A DNA stretch of 64,000 bases from Brasilonema sp. UFV-L1. GTDB lineage: Bacteria; Cyanobacteriota; Cyanobacteriia; Cyanobacteriales; Nostocaceae. The position numbers were made by a program, and so were the translations under genes. The notes under the pieces are model-generated. The model was given only the letters and a program-made list of their open reading frames with translations. It did not search any database and was not told the origin of the DNA. Of this stretch, positions 17,303 to 26,910 are shown piece by piece. Position 1 is the first letter of the stretch, and each line of letters starts with the position of its first letter. Where the stretch lies: NCBI RefSeq assembly GCF_012912105.1, contig NZ_QMEA01000005.1:62001-126000 (forward strand), in the 5' to 3' direction.

Positions 17303-18649
17303 ATGATGCTCATACAAGATGTTCGCAATTCGCCGATTGACATTGCCGACTTAAACCAACTTAAGTTGGATTTGAATGGCACACAACCCGTGGATGTGGG
17401 GGAGTACATTACACAATTGCCCAAGCAACAGCGGGCGATCGCATTCCGTTTACTCAATAAACATCAAGCAATTGATGTTTTTGAATATCTACCGTCAGAA
17501 GTCCAGGAAGAAATCATAAATTCCCTGCACGATGTTCAAGTTGCACAAATTGTCGAGGCGATGAGTCCGGATGAACGTGCAGAATTATTTGACGAGTTAC
17601 CAGCTGGAGTTGTCAAACGCCTGTTGCAAGAACTGAGTCCAGAACAACGACAAGCAACAGCAACGATTCTTGGCTATGCTGAAGGCACTGCAGGACGTGT
17701 GATGACAACAGAATACGTGCTGTTGCGAGATGGATTGACTGTCGGAGAAGCCTTGAGTAAAATCCGCCGTCAGGATGAAGATAAAGAGACGATTTACTAC
17801 GCCTACGTCACAGACGATAACCGCAAACTAGTCAGTGTTGTTTCATTACGACAGTTGTTATTTACCTTTCCTGATGTTCTGATCAGAGATATCGCAAGCG
17901 ATCGCGTCATTAAGGTAAGAACAGAAACGCCCCAGGAAGAAGTTGCCCGAATCATGAAGCGATATGACTTAATCGCTGTCCCTGTGGTTGATCGAGAAGA
18001 GAGACTAGTGGGTATTGTCACGATTGATGATGTGGTTGATATTTTGGAAGAAGAAGCCACAGAAGATATTCAAAAACTCGCGGGTGTGAGTGGCGATGAA
18101 GCAGCCTTGTCTTCTCCTCAAGTCACTCTTCGCAAGCGATTGCCTTGGTTACTGGGAAACATTGCTTTGTACATTGGTGCAGCTAGTGCGATCTCTCCGT
18201 TTCAAAGAGTTATTGCACAAGTGCCAGTTCTGGCAATCATCATGCCTATTTTGGCTAACAGTAGTGGAAATGTTGCCTTCCAGGTAGTATCAGTGACAGT
18301 ACGTGGTCTTGGTGTCGGAGAAGTGACACCTAATGACACCATACCACTTCTCCGAAAAGAGATTTTAGCGGGTGTAGGTACAGCAATAGCATTAGGTATG
18401 GCTCTTGGTGGACTATCGCTCATTTGGTCGCCTCCACACGAACGTTGGGTATCGATAGTTGCAGGGCTAGTGATGGTTGTGAATGTACTACTAGCTGCCT
18501 CTCTGGGAACAGTACTACCGATGACTTTGAAGCGGTTAAATCTCGATCCAGCCTTAATTAGTGGTCCTTTATTGACTACAACTTTAGACGCGATTGGATT
18601 TTTTACTTTCCTTTCGATGATTTCAGTGGCGCTGCAAGTCTTTAGATAG
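17303..18649 (+). CDS. mgtE: Magnesium transporter MgtE
   Basis: 448 aa from the ATG at 17303 (a second ATG follows at 17306), with GGAGG at 17294-17298. Earlier in-frame codons lack support. Layout: N-terminal superhelical Mg-sensing domain (about 20-130, with EYLPSEVQEEII and MSPDERAELFDELP), two CBS motifs (about 135-260, VPVVDREERLVGIVTIDDVVDI), then five membrane helices (about 285-448) with the family's pore signature RLPWLLGN and PILANSSGNVAFQ. It should import Mg2+ through the plasma membrane and gate itself by cytosolic Mg2+. It is stand-alone and convergent with the bilin-lyase gene. Confidence 0.93.
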   Translation: MMLIQDVRNSPIDIADLNQLKLDLNGTQPVDVGEYITQLPKQQRAIAFRLLNKHQAIDVFEYLPSEVQEEIINSLHDVQVAQIVEAMSPDERAELFDELPAGVVKRLLQELSPEQRQATATILGYAEGTAGRVMTTEYVLLRDGLTVGEALSKIRRQDEDKETIYYAYVTDDNRKLVSVVSLRQLLFTFPDVLIRDIASDRVIKVRTETPQEEVARIMKRYDLIAVPVVDREERLVGIVTIDDVVDILEEEATEDIQKLAGVSGDEAALSSPQVTLRKRLPWLLGNIALYIGAASAISPFQRVIAQVPVLAIIMPILANSSGNVAFQVVSVTVRGLGVGEVTPNDTIPLLRKEILAGVGTAIALGMALGGLSLIWSPPHERWVSIVAGLVMVVNVLLAASLGTVLPMTLKRLNLDPALISGPLLTTTLDAIGFFTFLSMISVALQVFR

Positions 18650-18671
18650 GTGTTGTCCAATGTTTATCATC

Positions 18672-18692
18672 GGGCAGGTGTACCGCCTGCCC
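18672..18692. terminator. Hairpin between convergent mgtE and bilin lyase genes
   Basis: GGGCAGG / CCTGCCC stem with a short loop, 22 bp past the mgtE stop and before the end of the convergent gene. It is not followed by a clean T-run, so a bidirectional terminator is plausible but not certain. Confidence 0.4.
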
Positions 18693-18708
18693 CAAAATAC
18701 AAGGCGCT

Positions 18709-19302
18709 TCACTGGAGTTTCACTTCGTCTGCAAAACTCGCCCAGCGAACAAAGTGAAATGCCCCAGCAACAGAACCCCAGATATGCTCATCGGTTTGGA
18801 AGTCACGTCCGCGATCAGTACTCATAAGTTTGTGTTCATCAATCTCAAATTCATTATCAAGGTAGGTCTTTTGCCCATCGCGAACGACAATGCAGCCCTT
18901 ACCTGGCTCTACCGTGCCTTTAAAGTTGTGACCTGTCCACTCTACAATCATGCTGCAGCCTGGTAGTTTTTCTAGATCTTCTACAGTTAAAGTTTTCAAG
19001 CGTTCGAGATTACGGGATGCACCGTAGAACTTTTGTTCTTCCTTGACGCTGTAGTGCTCAATGAGTATGTGGCTTTCTGCATTTATCAATTTTAGTACCC
19101 TTAAACGATAAGGGAAATTAAGTTGATAGTCGTAAGCTTGTTCAAGAAATAAACTTACCCCAGATAATAATTCCAAAGGTAAAGGACGTATACAAACGCG
19201 AATGTGGGCAAAAAAAGGTGGGTTTTCAAAAGCTTGTTCTTGATTGCTGAAATCTGCTGCCATCCAACGAGCTAACGTGGCAATATCAGTAGAATGAGTC
19301 AT
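18709..19302 (-). CDS. CpcT/CpeT-family phycobiliprotein lyase
   Basis: 197 aa from the ATG at 19302 (MTHSTDIATLARWMAADFSN, the usual start); the frame is open for 14 more codons. Family features are FFAHIRVCIRPLP, FLEQAYDY, PYRLRVL, and the closing GSVAGAFHFVRW. These beta-barrel lyases attach bilins to the Cys-153/165 position of beta subunits: CpcT to phycocyanin and CpeT to phycoerythrin. Sequence by eye does not separate them. The gene is about 40 kb from the phycoerythrin cluster, which slightly favours CpcT. Confidence 0.85.
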   Translation of the reverse strand: MTHSTDIATLARWMAADFSNQEQAFENPPFFAHIRVCIRPLPLELLSGVSLFLEQAYDYQLNFPYRLRVLKLINAESHILIEHYSVKEEQKFYGASRNLERLKTLTVEDLEKLPGCSMIVEWTGHNFKGTVEPGKGCIVVRDGQKTYLDNEFEIDEHKLMSTDRGRDFQTDEHIWGSVAGAFHFVRWASFADEVKLQ

Positions 19303-19553
19303 TTTTCCAATCTTAGATTCTGAATTTTGGATTGGGTTAACCAAGCTACTTGGTATTAAAAACTACCAAGGTGTAGCTGGATAAAATAAATTGTATTAGG
19401 AAGTATTGTATAGCTTGTAGTTGGCTCTCAGGAGAATTTTTTGCGGACTATCGTCAAGTAGGGAAAGATTCTAAATTTTGAAAGGACACTCGCACAGAAA
19501 GGGTTCCCCGACTTGAGCGAAGTGTCGGATGCGTGAATTAATTTGTCTTTGTG

Positions 19554-20813
19554 ATGCAACAAAAAGGTAAAATGTCTATCCTACGGCGCTTAAGTGTTAC
19601 CATGACTGCCACTGTTACAGTCTGTCTCGTTTGCAGTTCGCTAACACTAGCAGCGAGCAAAAAGCCTCAACAGCCAGATAAATTTCCTCCGAATCCGCTA
19701 GAAATTACCGCACCAGATCCACTGCTACCACGTTCACCAAAAGATAAAAAGCCGCTGACTCCCGAAGAGAGTCAAAATTTAGAACCAGCGTTAGAGCAGC
19801 TCAATCAACAAGCTACAGCTACACTACAAGCAGGAGACAAGGTAACAGCATTCGATATTTGGAACCGAGAACTGCGCTTGCGTCGCTTTTTAGGTCCATT
19901 ACCAGAGGTGCAAGCACTGTCACGGGTGGGTGAAATTGCCTGGAGAGAAAACGAGCGCCAGGAGGTGCAGTATATCACACAACGGTTGCAAGCTATCCAA
20001 AAACAAGCGACGAAATCCAAAAAAACGATAGATTTACAATTGTTGCGAGCCATCGGTCAAGCTTACCAACAAGTGCGATCGCCTAAACAGGCGCTACAGG
20101 TTTATGAGCAAGTTCTAGCAGCAGTGCGACAACAAGGAGATACTACAGCAGAAGTAGATATACTAAAGACCCTTGGAGAATTATATCTAGCTTGGTTTGA
20201 TTATGCATCAGCAGCGGTGACTTACGAGAAATTGCTCACTTTCACTTCCTCAAGAGGCGAGTCTGCTAACGAAGTAGCATATCTACAACAACTCGCTTAT
20301 ATTTACAAGCAAGAAAAACAACTAGAGAAATCAATAAAGATACGTAATCAGCTAGCACAAATCTACCAAAGCCAAAACAACTTTATCCAATTACCAGCAT
20401 TGAAGCAGGAGATTGCCTCAGATTATGAATCTTTAGCACGAGAAAACCCCAGCTTACTACAAGAAGCTTTCAAAAATTATAAAGAAGCCTATACCATAGC
20501 TTGGCAATTACAGCAATACGTTCCTGCTAGTGAAGCTTTGCAAAAGTTAATTGCGTTGTATCGTTCTCAAGGACAAATGGAAGAGGCTTTACAAGCCAGC
20601 CAAGTTCTCTTGCAGGCACAAGAGCAAGCGGTCAACTTTTACGGTTTAATGAATGCTTATGACCAAATTGGGCAAATTCATTTGGAACGTAAAGACTATC
20701 CACAAGCATTAACAGCTTTTCAAAAAGGGCTACAGCTAGCACAACAATTGAACCATAACGAAGCATATTTCACCCAGCAAATTCAAAAAATCTCTGGGCA
20801 AACTTCTCGGTAA
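19554..20813 (+). CDS. Exported TPR-repeat protein
   Basis: About 419 aa. The N-terminus (LRRLSVTMTATVTVCLVCSSL, then TLAASKK) is a signal peptide. The start may be GTG 19551, ATG 19554 or ATG 19572. A Pro-rich linker (about 35-75) is followed by tetratricopeptide-like helical repeats to the end, for example AIGQAYQQVRSPKQALQVYE, TLGELYLAWFDYASAAVTYE and QIGQIHLERKDYPQALTAFQ. It is likely a periplasmic or thylakoid-lumen scaffold protein. No enzyme motif is present and its partner is unknown. It is convergent with hglT, 79 bp apart. Confidence 0.75.
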   Translation: MQQKGKMSILRRLSVTMTATVTVCLVCSSLTLAASKKPQQPDKFPPNPLEITAPDPLLPRSPKDKKPLTPEESQNLEPALEQLNQQATATLQAGDKVTAFDIWNRELRLRRFLGPLPEVQALSRVGEIAWRENERQEVQYITQRLQAIQKQATKSKKTIDLQLLRAIGQAYQQVRSPKQALQVYEQVLAAVRQQGDTTAEVDILKTLGELYLAWFDYASAAVTYEKLLTFTSSRGESANEVAYLQQLAYIYKQEKQLEKSIKIRNQLAQIYQSQNNFIQLPALKQEIASDYESLARENPSLLQEAFKNYKEAYTIAWQLQQYVPASEALQKLIALYRSQGQMEEALQASQVLLQAQEQAVNFYGLMNAYDQIGQIHLERKDYPQALTAFQKGLQLAQQLNHNEAYFTQQIQKISGQTSR

Positions 20814-20891
20814 AGAGGATGAGGAGGGAGAGAGGGAAGGAGGATACATTTTCCCACACTCACTCTCTATTTCATCTGCGGTTCACGTTGT

Positions 20892-22157
20892 TTACACGAC
20901 CTTTGCTTCTAGCTGTTTACGTGTTTGAACAAGCTCATAAAGTTTATCTTCAAACTTTTCCATACATGCTGACCAATCAAATTCAAGTATGGAGAGGCGG
21001 GCTTGTTGAGACATTTCTTTTTTCAGTTCAGGATTTTGAAGAATTGCAATCACCTTGTCAGCAAAATCAGTTGGGTTATTTGCTTGAGCTAACAAGCCAT
21101 TGAAACCGGGTTTGATTTGCTCCAAAGTTGAGGGTGCAACAGCAGCTACAACAGGGGTACCAGAAGCCAAAGCTTCGTTATTTGATGTGCAGAAGTTTTC
21201 AGTCAGTGAGGGATTGACAAAAACATCTGCACGAGCATACCAACCTAAAAGTTCTGTTCCGTGGGACTCGCCCCATACAGTCACACCGGATTTAAACTCT
21301 TCAGCACGCTTACGGATTTCCGTATCATAAGGACCACTTCCAATGATGACCAAATGGACATCAGGAATTTTGGCAGCGATGAGTGGATATGCGTCTATAA
21401 GTTGAGTAACATTCTTTTCTGCGGTAATGCGTCCGACAAAAAGCAGAGTTGGTCGGTTATCGTTAGGGATAGGGTTATAACAGATGTTTTCTGGATTGAA
21501 TTTTTGACAATTAACTCCTTGAAAGGGGAGATATTCACTGCGTTGGCATTTCATCTGTTCGTACTTAGCAAGCTGTTTTCGAGAAGGAAAGAGATTGACA
21601 TCATAAACTTCGCTGAACTGCTTAATCAAAAAGGGGATGATGGGACGAATCAGGCTGAAAAACTGATTTCCTAAGTAATATTCGATATAGGCAACAATAT
21701 CTGTATGAAAGAGAGATATTATCGGGGTACCTGTTTGCTTTGCGTATTCAGCCCCAATCGGACGACCGTAACCTTGTAAATAAAGTGAGTAAAATCCTCT
21801 GATTTGCGCCGCTTCTTCAACGACTATAATATCAGGTTGGAACTTCTCTAATAACTTAGTATCACTCCAATGCCGATAGTGTAATGGTTGTGGAAGAGAC
21901 TTGTAAAATATCAGCGGTTGTGTTGGAAATGCGTAGGCAGAAAAATTAGGAAAAGGGTTTAACTCTTCTATCCCTGGCATGGGACGGTTGCTAACAGATT
22001 TGGGAAATTTGTCGTTGAGTTGAGGGTGAACAAGAAAGACTTCATGCCCTTGTTCTAACAGCCAGCAAACTCGCTGGTGTACTGCTACAGAAACTCCCGC
22101 TAAGAAAGGAGCATACAAACTTGTAAAAATCGCAATACGAAGAGGTTGCTTGTTCAT
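20892..22157 (-). CDS. hglT: GT4 glycosyltransferase, probable heterocyst glycolipid glycosyltransferase HglT
   Basis: 421 aa, GT-B fold of family GT4. The N-terminal domain starts IAIFTSLYAPFLAGVSVAV. The C-terminal nucleotide-sugar domain has LLFVGRITAEKNV, the donor-binding DVFVNPSLTENFCTSNNEAL (E-x7-E type) and GTPVVAA. In Anabaena PCC 7120 HglT (All5341) glucosylates the heterocyst glycolipid aglycone and lies at the far end of the same island. The order here (hglT, GT2 genes, hgdA, hgdC, hgdB, then hglE onward) agrees. It probably works at the cytoplasmic face before export. The assignment rests on context and family, as GT4 members are similar. Confidence 0.75.
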   Translation of the reverse strand: MNKQPLRIAIFTSLYAPFLAGVSVAVHQRVCWLLEQGHEVFLVHPQLNDKFPKSVSNRPMPGIEELNPFPNFSAYAFPTQPLIFYKSLPQPLHYRHWSDTKLLEKFQPDIIVVEEAAQIRGFYSLYLQGYGRPIGAEYAKQTGTPIISLFHTDIVAYIEYYLGNQFFSLIRPIIPFLIKQFSEVYDVNLFPSRKQLAKYEQMKCQRSEYLPFQGVNCQKFNPENICYNPIPNDNRPTLLFVGRITAEKNVTQLIDAYPLIAAKIPDVHLVIIGSGPYDTEIRKRAEEFKSGVTVWGESHGTELLGWYARADVFVNPSLTENFCTSNNEALASGTPVVAAVAPSTLEQIKPGFNGLLAQANNPTDFADKVIAILQNPELKKEMSQQARLSILEFDWSACMEKFEDKLYELVQTRKQLEAKVV

Positions 22158-22435
22158 AATTTCTGTGTATTTTTGTATTTTAATAGAGCTAAAAACTGCT
22201 GTCCAATAAAAGTAAAATTGTCAGCAATAGCTCAGATGAATTTAGGATTTACGCATTGCTAAATATTCTTAATAAACTGGATAATTTCTCTGTCTTTAGT
22301 TACCATATTTATGGTATTTTTAAGTCGAGATATAATTAGTGAATATGAATCTATTTTGCCAATTATTTTAAGAAACTACGTCTACCAATTCGCTACTCTA
22401 GATTACGGATTTTTGAAGTATCAGGTCGTCTACTC

Positions 22436-22458
22436 GTTCCCACACTCTGGGTGGGAAC
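22436..22458. repeat. GTTCCCAC palindrome
   Basis: GTTCCCAC ... GTGGGAAC, an 8-bp perfect stem with a 7-nt loop, 33 bp past the 3' end of the minus-strand GT2 gene. Hairpins of this kind are dispersed in cyanobacterial genomes; it may also act as terminator. The remaining 22158-22490 sequence is AT-rich with no gene. Confidence 0.5.
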
Positions 22459-22490
22459 AAGAAATGTAGTTAATAATTACGAATTACCAA

Positions 22491-23750
22491 CTATATAGAA
22501 ACCTTATTATTATTAGGTTGATCTAATAACCGATAAGGACGGTATTCAACTAAACGGATGCCCCAAGGACCTTTGATTTGATAGGTGACTCCGCGCCAGT
22601 TAACTCTTCGCATCCTCAGGGATAATATCATCGCTAATCCGTAAACCCACTGTGTTAAGGGAATTGCTATTAGCATTTTCACTATTGTTAGAGCTGACAA
22701 TTTTGTCATCGGCTCACCATGTTTGCGAATGACTTGCTGTACTGCTTGCTCCAATGCCAGCATCAGAAAAAGTAATCCCAGTGTATAAATGCTAAAGCAG
22801 CTAAACGACAAAGCCGCAACATTCCATTCTCCGCTCAATAACGCTACTAGAGACAACATCATGACAAGAGTAGGCATCAGTATGCTGGAAATCGCATCAC
22901 TCACTACAGCCGGCCATAATGGGTGATAAAGCCGAGTACAGAGTAGTTGGCGCATTATCCAGTATCTTAAGGTAGGTAATTCGCACTCTTCCCGATTGAG
23001 CATGATTAGAGAAGGCACAAACTTGACCCGCATCCCATATTTTTCCAAGACCTTGCGGATCATGGTATCTTCGTTGAAGGCTTGTCCCCACTTATCTAGC
23101 AGTTCTGTTTGGCGAAGTAGTTCTGTTTTCACAGCCAAAGTCCCACCCCAAGGAATTCGGAACACATACATTTGCACCACTGTAGATACGTTACCTACGT
23201 ACCGCACCAAAGACCCCCAATATCTACCTGTCGGCAGGTACCAACGGTTACCTGTGGTCGCTCCGACTTTGGGATGGGCTAGAGGGCTGACTAATTCACG
23301 TAACCAATTGGGATGGACGACTGTATCAGCATCTACTAGGGCAACGACTTTGTAGGAATCGTCTAAATCCGAGACAGCTTGCACTAGGGAACTGCATTTA
23401 AGACTACAATTTTGGCGCGCTATCTTCAAAGGGCTAATTTGGACGTTAGTCGCTGTTTGCTCCCGGATCGTATCAGTGGCAATTTTCCAAGCGGGATCTT
23501 CCTGACTATCAACAATCAGCTTTAAATCATACCGTGGGTAGTTCTGATTCAACAGCGATCGCAAGCAGTTAGTCAAAAACGGATCAGCCCCGCGTAAACA
23601 GAGAATAACTGCAGTTTTAGGCAACTCGTCGTCTGGTAATGAGTTTTTCTGGGATGAGCGCAGGTACAACAAAAAAACAACCGTTATACACATTTGAATA
23701 GCCAACCAGCCCAGCAAAGACTTAGACAGGAATATCGCCAACTCTTTCAT
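22491..23750 (-). CDS. Membrane-bound GT2 glycosyltransferase (ceramide-glucosyltransferase-like)
   Basis: 419 aa. A membrane helix (about 8-29) precedes a GT-A catalytic domain: TAVILCLRGADPFLTNCLRS, LVDADTVVHPNW (DxD at about 138-140), FNEDTMIR (ED acceptor motif), and RQLLCTRL in place of the usual Q(Q/R)xRW. Three or four membrane helices follow (about 280-390). The architecture resembles ceramide glucosyltransferase/HpnI-type enzymes that glycosylate membrane lipids. In the hgl island it could add a sugar to a glycolipid or envelope polysaccharide; substrate unknown. It shares strand with hglT and hgdA. Confidence 0.75.
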   Translation of the reverse strand: MKELAIFLSKSLLGWLAIQMCITVVFLLYLRSSQKNSLPDDELPKTAVILCLRGADPFLTNCLRSLLNQNYPRYDLKLIVDSQEDPAWKIATDTIREQTATNVQISPLKIARQNCSLKCSSLVQAVSDLDDSYKVVALVDADTVVHPNWLRELVSPLAHPKVGATTGNRWYLPTGRYWGSLVRYVGNVSTVVQMYVFRIPWGGTLAVKTELLRQTELLDKWGQAFNEDTMIRKVLEKYGMRVKFVPSLIMLNREECELPTLRYWIMRQLLCTRLYHPLWPAVVSDAISSILMPTLVMMLSLVALLSGEWNVAALSFSCFSIYTLGLLFLMLALEQAVQQVIRKHGEPMTKLSALTIVKMLIAIPLTQWVYGLAMILSLRMRRVNWRGVTYQIKGPWGIRLVEYRPYRLLDQPNNNKVSI

Positions 23751-23858
23751 AATTCAGTGTCGTCTTTTATGAAGTGAGCAATTATCACTAAACAGTGAAC
23801 AGTTAACAGTGTTAGCTACAGATAACTGTTCACTTTTCACTCTTTACTGTTTGATGTT

Positions 23859-24326
23859 TTATGGGTCGAGTGAATATTTCATGTCTATATTGATAGTTGT
23901 ATTTTTTTTGAGCAGAAAACTCGCATCGCGAAACTTTGGTGTGCCCGTTGATATTGATACAGTTGGATTTTTGGAAATACCAAAACCTTCTTTTGGAATA
24001 CCGAAAAAGTCTTTGTTTAGTTTGTGGTCTCCATTTTGGTCATCAACTACGGCGACAGCATAAGTTCCTGGCTTCAAGCCTGAGAACTGCTTCTTCACAG
24101 AACTTCCTGTTATCTGAGTGCAACCACTTTGTATTTCACTAGTATTACTATCAGGAAATCCTTTTTCACTGGAGTATACTCTTAGGCAAACTTGACCTTT
24201 TTTATGATGTAGCCCATTGACGACAACGGTGAGTGTTGCAGGTGACTCTGCATTCACTGTTCTCATTAAACTGATGATTGCTATGATAGCGAGAAAAAAA
24301 GTGTTGGCTTGAAATATTCTAAACAT
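23859..24326 (-). CDS. Exported DUF2141 protein
   Basis: 155 aa. A hydrophobic signal peptide (about 8-27) ends near NAESPA. The mature part is the DUF2141 beta-sandwich: LTVVVNGLHHKKGQVCLRVY, GLKPGTYAVAVVDDQNGDHK, and GIPKEGFGISKNP, the family's signature end. Its function is unknown; the fold is transthyretin-like and probably periplasmic. It lies between two GT2 genes on the same strand in the glycolipid island. Two cysteines in the mature part could form a disulfide. Confidence 0.8.
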   Translation of the reverse strand: MFRIFQANTFFLAIIAIISLMRTVNAESPATLTVVVNGLHHKKGQVCLRVYSSEKGFPDSNTSEIQSGCTQITGSSVKKQFSGLKPGTYAVAVVDDQNGDHKLNKDFFGIPKEGFGISKNPTVSISTGTPKFRDASFLLKKNTTINIDMKYSLDP

Positions 24327-24495
24327 AATCTATGCAGTTATCAACAAGTTCTTTTACTTTGGTTTTAAGAAGTAGAAAAGTGTTTTTGAGCTTTTTCTAC
24401 TTGAGTGGCAAGGAACTATAAATAGCTTCAGTCTGTTCTATTAATCCTGTAGGCGATCGCCTACAGGCTTGATGTTAGAATGTAACTGAGTTAAT

Positions 24496-25479
24496 TTAAA
24501 AAACGCTTGCCTGTTGTTGTATTGGTTTTCTTTGCAAACGTTTAGAGAACATTTGAGCAGCTAGAAGCAGGTCTTTTATCAAAAGATATTCTGTTCCTTT
24601 TAGCTGTTTTAGCAAACTGACATGGCAACAAATTCGCTCGTAGTAATTCAGTGGTGAATACCATATGGAGAACAAATACTCCCAAAATATTCTCCAATGT
24701 GGAACCAAAATTTTACCCTTCTTTGACGAATCAAACCACACTGTATATGAATAGTAATCAGGCAGCATACTCAACGAGTATTGTGGATTCTTGTTAGCAA
24801 GCAACAAGTAATTTGGAAAGAACATACTCATTGATTGTTGCGGATGGCTTCTAGCAAAAAACAGATATTCGGAAATTTCATAAAACCGACCGACTAAACC
24901 AAGTCTTAATAAGAAAATTCCGTCTGCATGACCGTAACTGCCCATAGGTGGTATCATTCTGAGGGCGCTGGCGCGTATCACTCCATAAATTTGGTAGCAC
25001 AGGTGTTTAGCAAGAAGCTCATGAAAACGCTTATGTGATTTTGGTGAATCAGTTTGGAGTTGAATATCGTAGTTTTGTAGAAATTTATTGTGTTCGTCAA
25101 TGAAATAGGTCTTGGAGTGACACAAGATAATGGTATTGTCTTTGTCAAGTACCTCAATGCACTTCATGAGAAAATCTGGAGCATGCAGATCATCATGAGC
25201 TGCCCATTTAAAGTACTCACCTGAAGACAATTCAAAGACGCGATTGAAGTTACGAGCACAACCGATATTCTTTTCATTGCGGTAGTAACGAATGCGTTTA
25301 TCTTTAACAGCGTATGCTCTACAAATTTCCTCAGTTTTGTCTGTAGATGCATTATCTGAGATAATTAACTCGAAATCTTCAAAGGTCTGAGCCAAAAGTG
25401 AATCTATGGCTTCTTTGATAAATTTTTCGCCATTGTATACAGGTAGTCCAATGCTCAATCTTGGCTGGTTATTGCTCAT
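24496..25479 (-). CDS. GT2 family glycosyltransferase
   Basis: 327 aa. Classic GT-A start RLSIGLPVYNGEKFIKEAID, nucleotide-binding SDNASTDKTEEI, and WAAHDDLHAPDFL with the metal-binding DD at about 95-96. No membrane helix is obvious, so it is probably cytosolic or peripheral. It is grouped with hgdA, another GT2 and hglT on one strand, so a role in glycolipid or envelope polysaccharide synthesis is likely. Donor and acceptor cannot be read. About 360 bp with repeat remnants separate it from hgdA. Confidence 0.8.
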   Translation of the reverse strand: MSNNQPRLSIGLPVYNGEKFIKEAIDSLLAQTFEDFELIISDNASTDKTEEICRAYAVKDKRIRYYRNEKNIGCARNFNRVFELSSGEYFKWAAHDDLHAPDFLMKCIEVLDKDNTIILCHSKTYFIDEHNKFLQNYDIQLQTDSPKSHKRFHELLAKHLCYQIYGVIRASALRMIPPMGSYGHADGIFLLRLGLVGRFYEISEYLFFARSHPQQSMSMFFPNYLLLANKNPQYSLSMLPDYYSYTVWFDSSKKGKILVPHWRIFWEYLFSIWYSPLNYYERICCHVSLLKQLKGTEYLLIKDLLLAAQMFSKRLQRKPIQQQASVF

Positions 25480-25572
25480 AAGAAAAACATTGTGCAGAGA
25501 TTCCGTGAAATATGAGATTTGTGACGTTGTAAAAAGGAGTCGTGACGTCAGTCGTCAGAAGTCAGAAGATCC

Positions 25573-25596
25573 CCACGGATAAATCCGGGGGCTTTA
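25573..25596. repeat. CCACGGATAAATCCGG hairpin repeat, copy 1
   Basis: CCACGGATAAATCCGGGGGC followed by TTTA, with a CGGAT/ATCCG stem; a second identical 24-bp copy is at 25625. Such hairpins resemble ends of IS200/IS605-type elements. No transposase remains between them. Confidence 0.5.
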
Positions 25597-25624
25597 GCAA
25601 TGATGCAATTCGCTTTTCTTTTTT

Positions 25625-25648
25625 CCACGGATAAATCCGGGGGCTTTA
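25625..25648. repeat. CCACGGATAAATCCGG hairpin repeat, copy 2
   Basis: Identical 24 bp to 25573-25596, spaced 52 bp. The wider 25480-25843 gap also holds a GAAGTCAGAAG-type repeat and AAGTGCTTAAGTGCTTAAGCACT (25781-25803), and no gene. Confidence 0.5.
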
Positions 25649-25843
25649 AACCATGATTCATCCGCCAGTCGCACAGAATACATTCTGTATTCTGGCGACT
25701 GACGCCTCTATTCTTCTTCGGTAAAAATTTGAAGCAGGAACTTTTTGTTGTTTGGAGTCTGGGATGAAAAGCAAAGTAAGTAGTGCTTAAGTGCTTAAGC
25801 ACTACGACTTCTACGACTTAAGGATGGGGTCTCAGTGAGAACT

Positions 25844-26848
25844 CTATTGCATCAATTTTTGAATGTCTACTTTTTTCAGCCATTCCTGTGTCAGACGCAT
25901 TCCCTCTTTTAAATCAACTGTTGGTTGATAACTTAACAACTTTTGTGCTTTAGCAATTGAATAAGCGTAAGGGCGAGACATAAAATCTACAGCTTCTGGT
26001 AGAATATCGGCTTGTTTGCGAAAGAGTTTTTGCCCTTGATAACGCAACTGGAGAAATAATTTCAGTTCATCTTTTGGTAAAGAAAAAGGTGCGGCAAAAC
26101 CTGCTACCTCTGCTAACTTTGTAAAATATTCTTTCCAAGTTGTTTCTTGTCCATCAGTCACATTAAAAATTTCTCCATATGCTTCTTTTTCAATAGCAAG
26201 AAAAATGGCATCAATGAGGTTATCAATGTACACATGATTAATCACTCCTCGCCCATCATTAGCATAGGCAAATAATCTTTGCCTCATCATCATAAGCGGT
26301 CGAATCGTCCAGGGAATACTTCCAGGTCCGTAAACATCTCCTGGTCTAATGATAATGATGCCAAAATTGTCAGGCTCATTCAGTTCTAAAAGTGCTTTTT
26401 CAGCTTCTATTTTTGTCTGACAGTAGGGATTATTTTCACCACATAATGGTCCATCTTCTGTGATGTGCTCAGGATAGTTAAAACCGTAAACAAGAACACT
26501 TGAGAGATGAACAAAAGTTTTGACACCAGCATTCTTGGCAGCTTTCACTATGTTAATTGTTCCCTCAACATTTATTTTGCGAAATTGGTCTAGTGAACCA
26601 CCTTCTTTTGCCAGTTCATCTGTGTGTAAAACTATGTCTACTCCAAGACACGCTTTTTGAGCAACAGTTGGATCCGTGATACTGCCATAAATGACTTTAG
26701 CACCTAAATTTTGTGCTTTCTTGTTCTTATCTGAAGAATCTTGTAATCCACAAACCTTCATCCCTTGTGACAGAGCTCGTTCTGTCGCACGCAAGCCAAT
26801 AAATCCGCTAGTTCCAGTGATCAGGAGAGTTTTGTTGTTCAAGTTCAT
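25844..26848 (-). CDS. hgdA: NAD-dependent sugar epimerase, probable HgdA
   Basis: 334 aa, extended short-chain dehydrogenase. GTSGFIG (13-19) binds NAD; the catalytic set is Ser in HLSSVLVYG and Tyr/Lys in YCQTK (YxxxK). IIRPGDVYGPG is the substrate loop typical of nucleotide-sugar or 3-beta-HSD-like epimerases. In Anabaena PCC 7120 the gene in this position (All5345, HgdA) is a UDP-galactose 4-epimerase needed for normal heterocyst glycolipid composition. Here it is 62 bp downstream of hgdC on the same strand, supporting co-transcription. Substrate is taken from the homologue. Confidence 0.75.
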   Translation of the reverse strand: MNLNNKTLLITGTSGFIGLRATERALSQGMKVCGLQDSSDKNKKAQNLGAKVIYGSITDPTVAQKACLGVDIVLHTDELAKEGGSLDQFRKINVEGTINIVKAAKNAGVKTFVHLSSVLVYGFNYPEHITEDGPLCGENNPYCQTKIEAEKALLELNEPDNFGIIIIRPGDVYGPGSIPWTIRPLMMMRQRLFAYANDGRGVINHVYIDNLIDAIFLAIEKEAYGEIFNVTDGQETTWKEYFTKLAEVAGFAAPFSLPKDELKLFLQLRYQGQKLFRKQADILPEAVDFMSRPYAYSIAKAQKLLSYQPTVDLKEGMRLTQEWLKKVDIQKLMQ

Positions 26849-26910
26849 AGAGGATAGAAGATTGTAATGAAAAATTGAGATTGATTGAAAAGAATCCAGA
26901 ATTCAGAATG

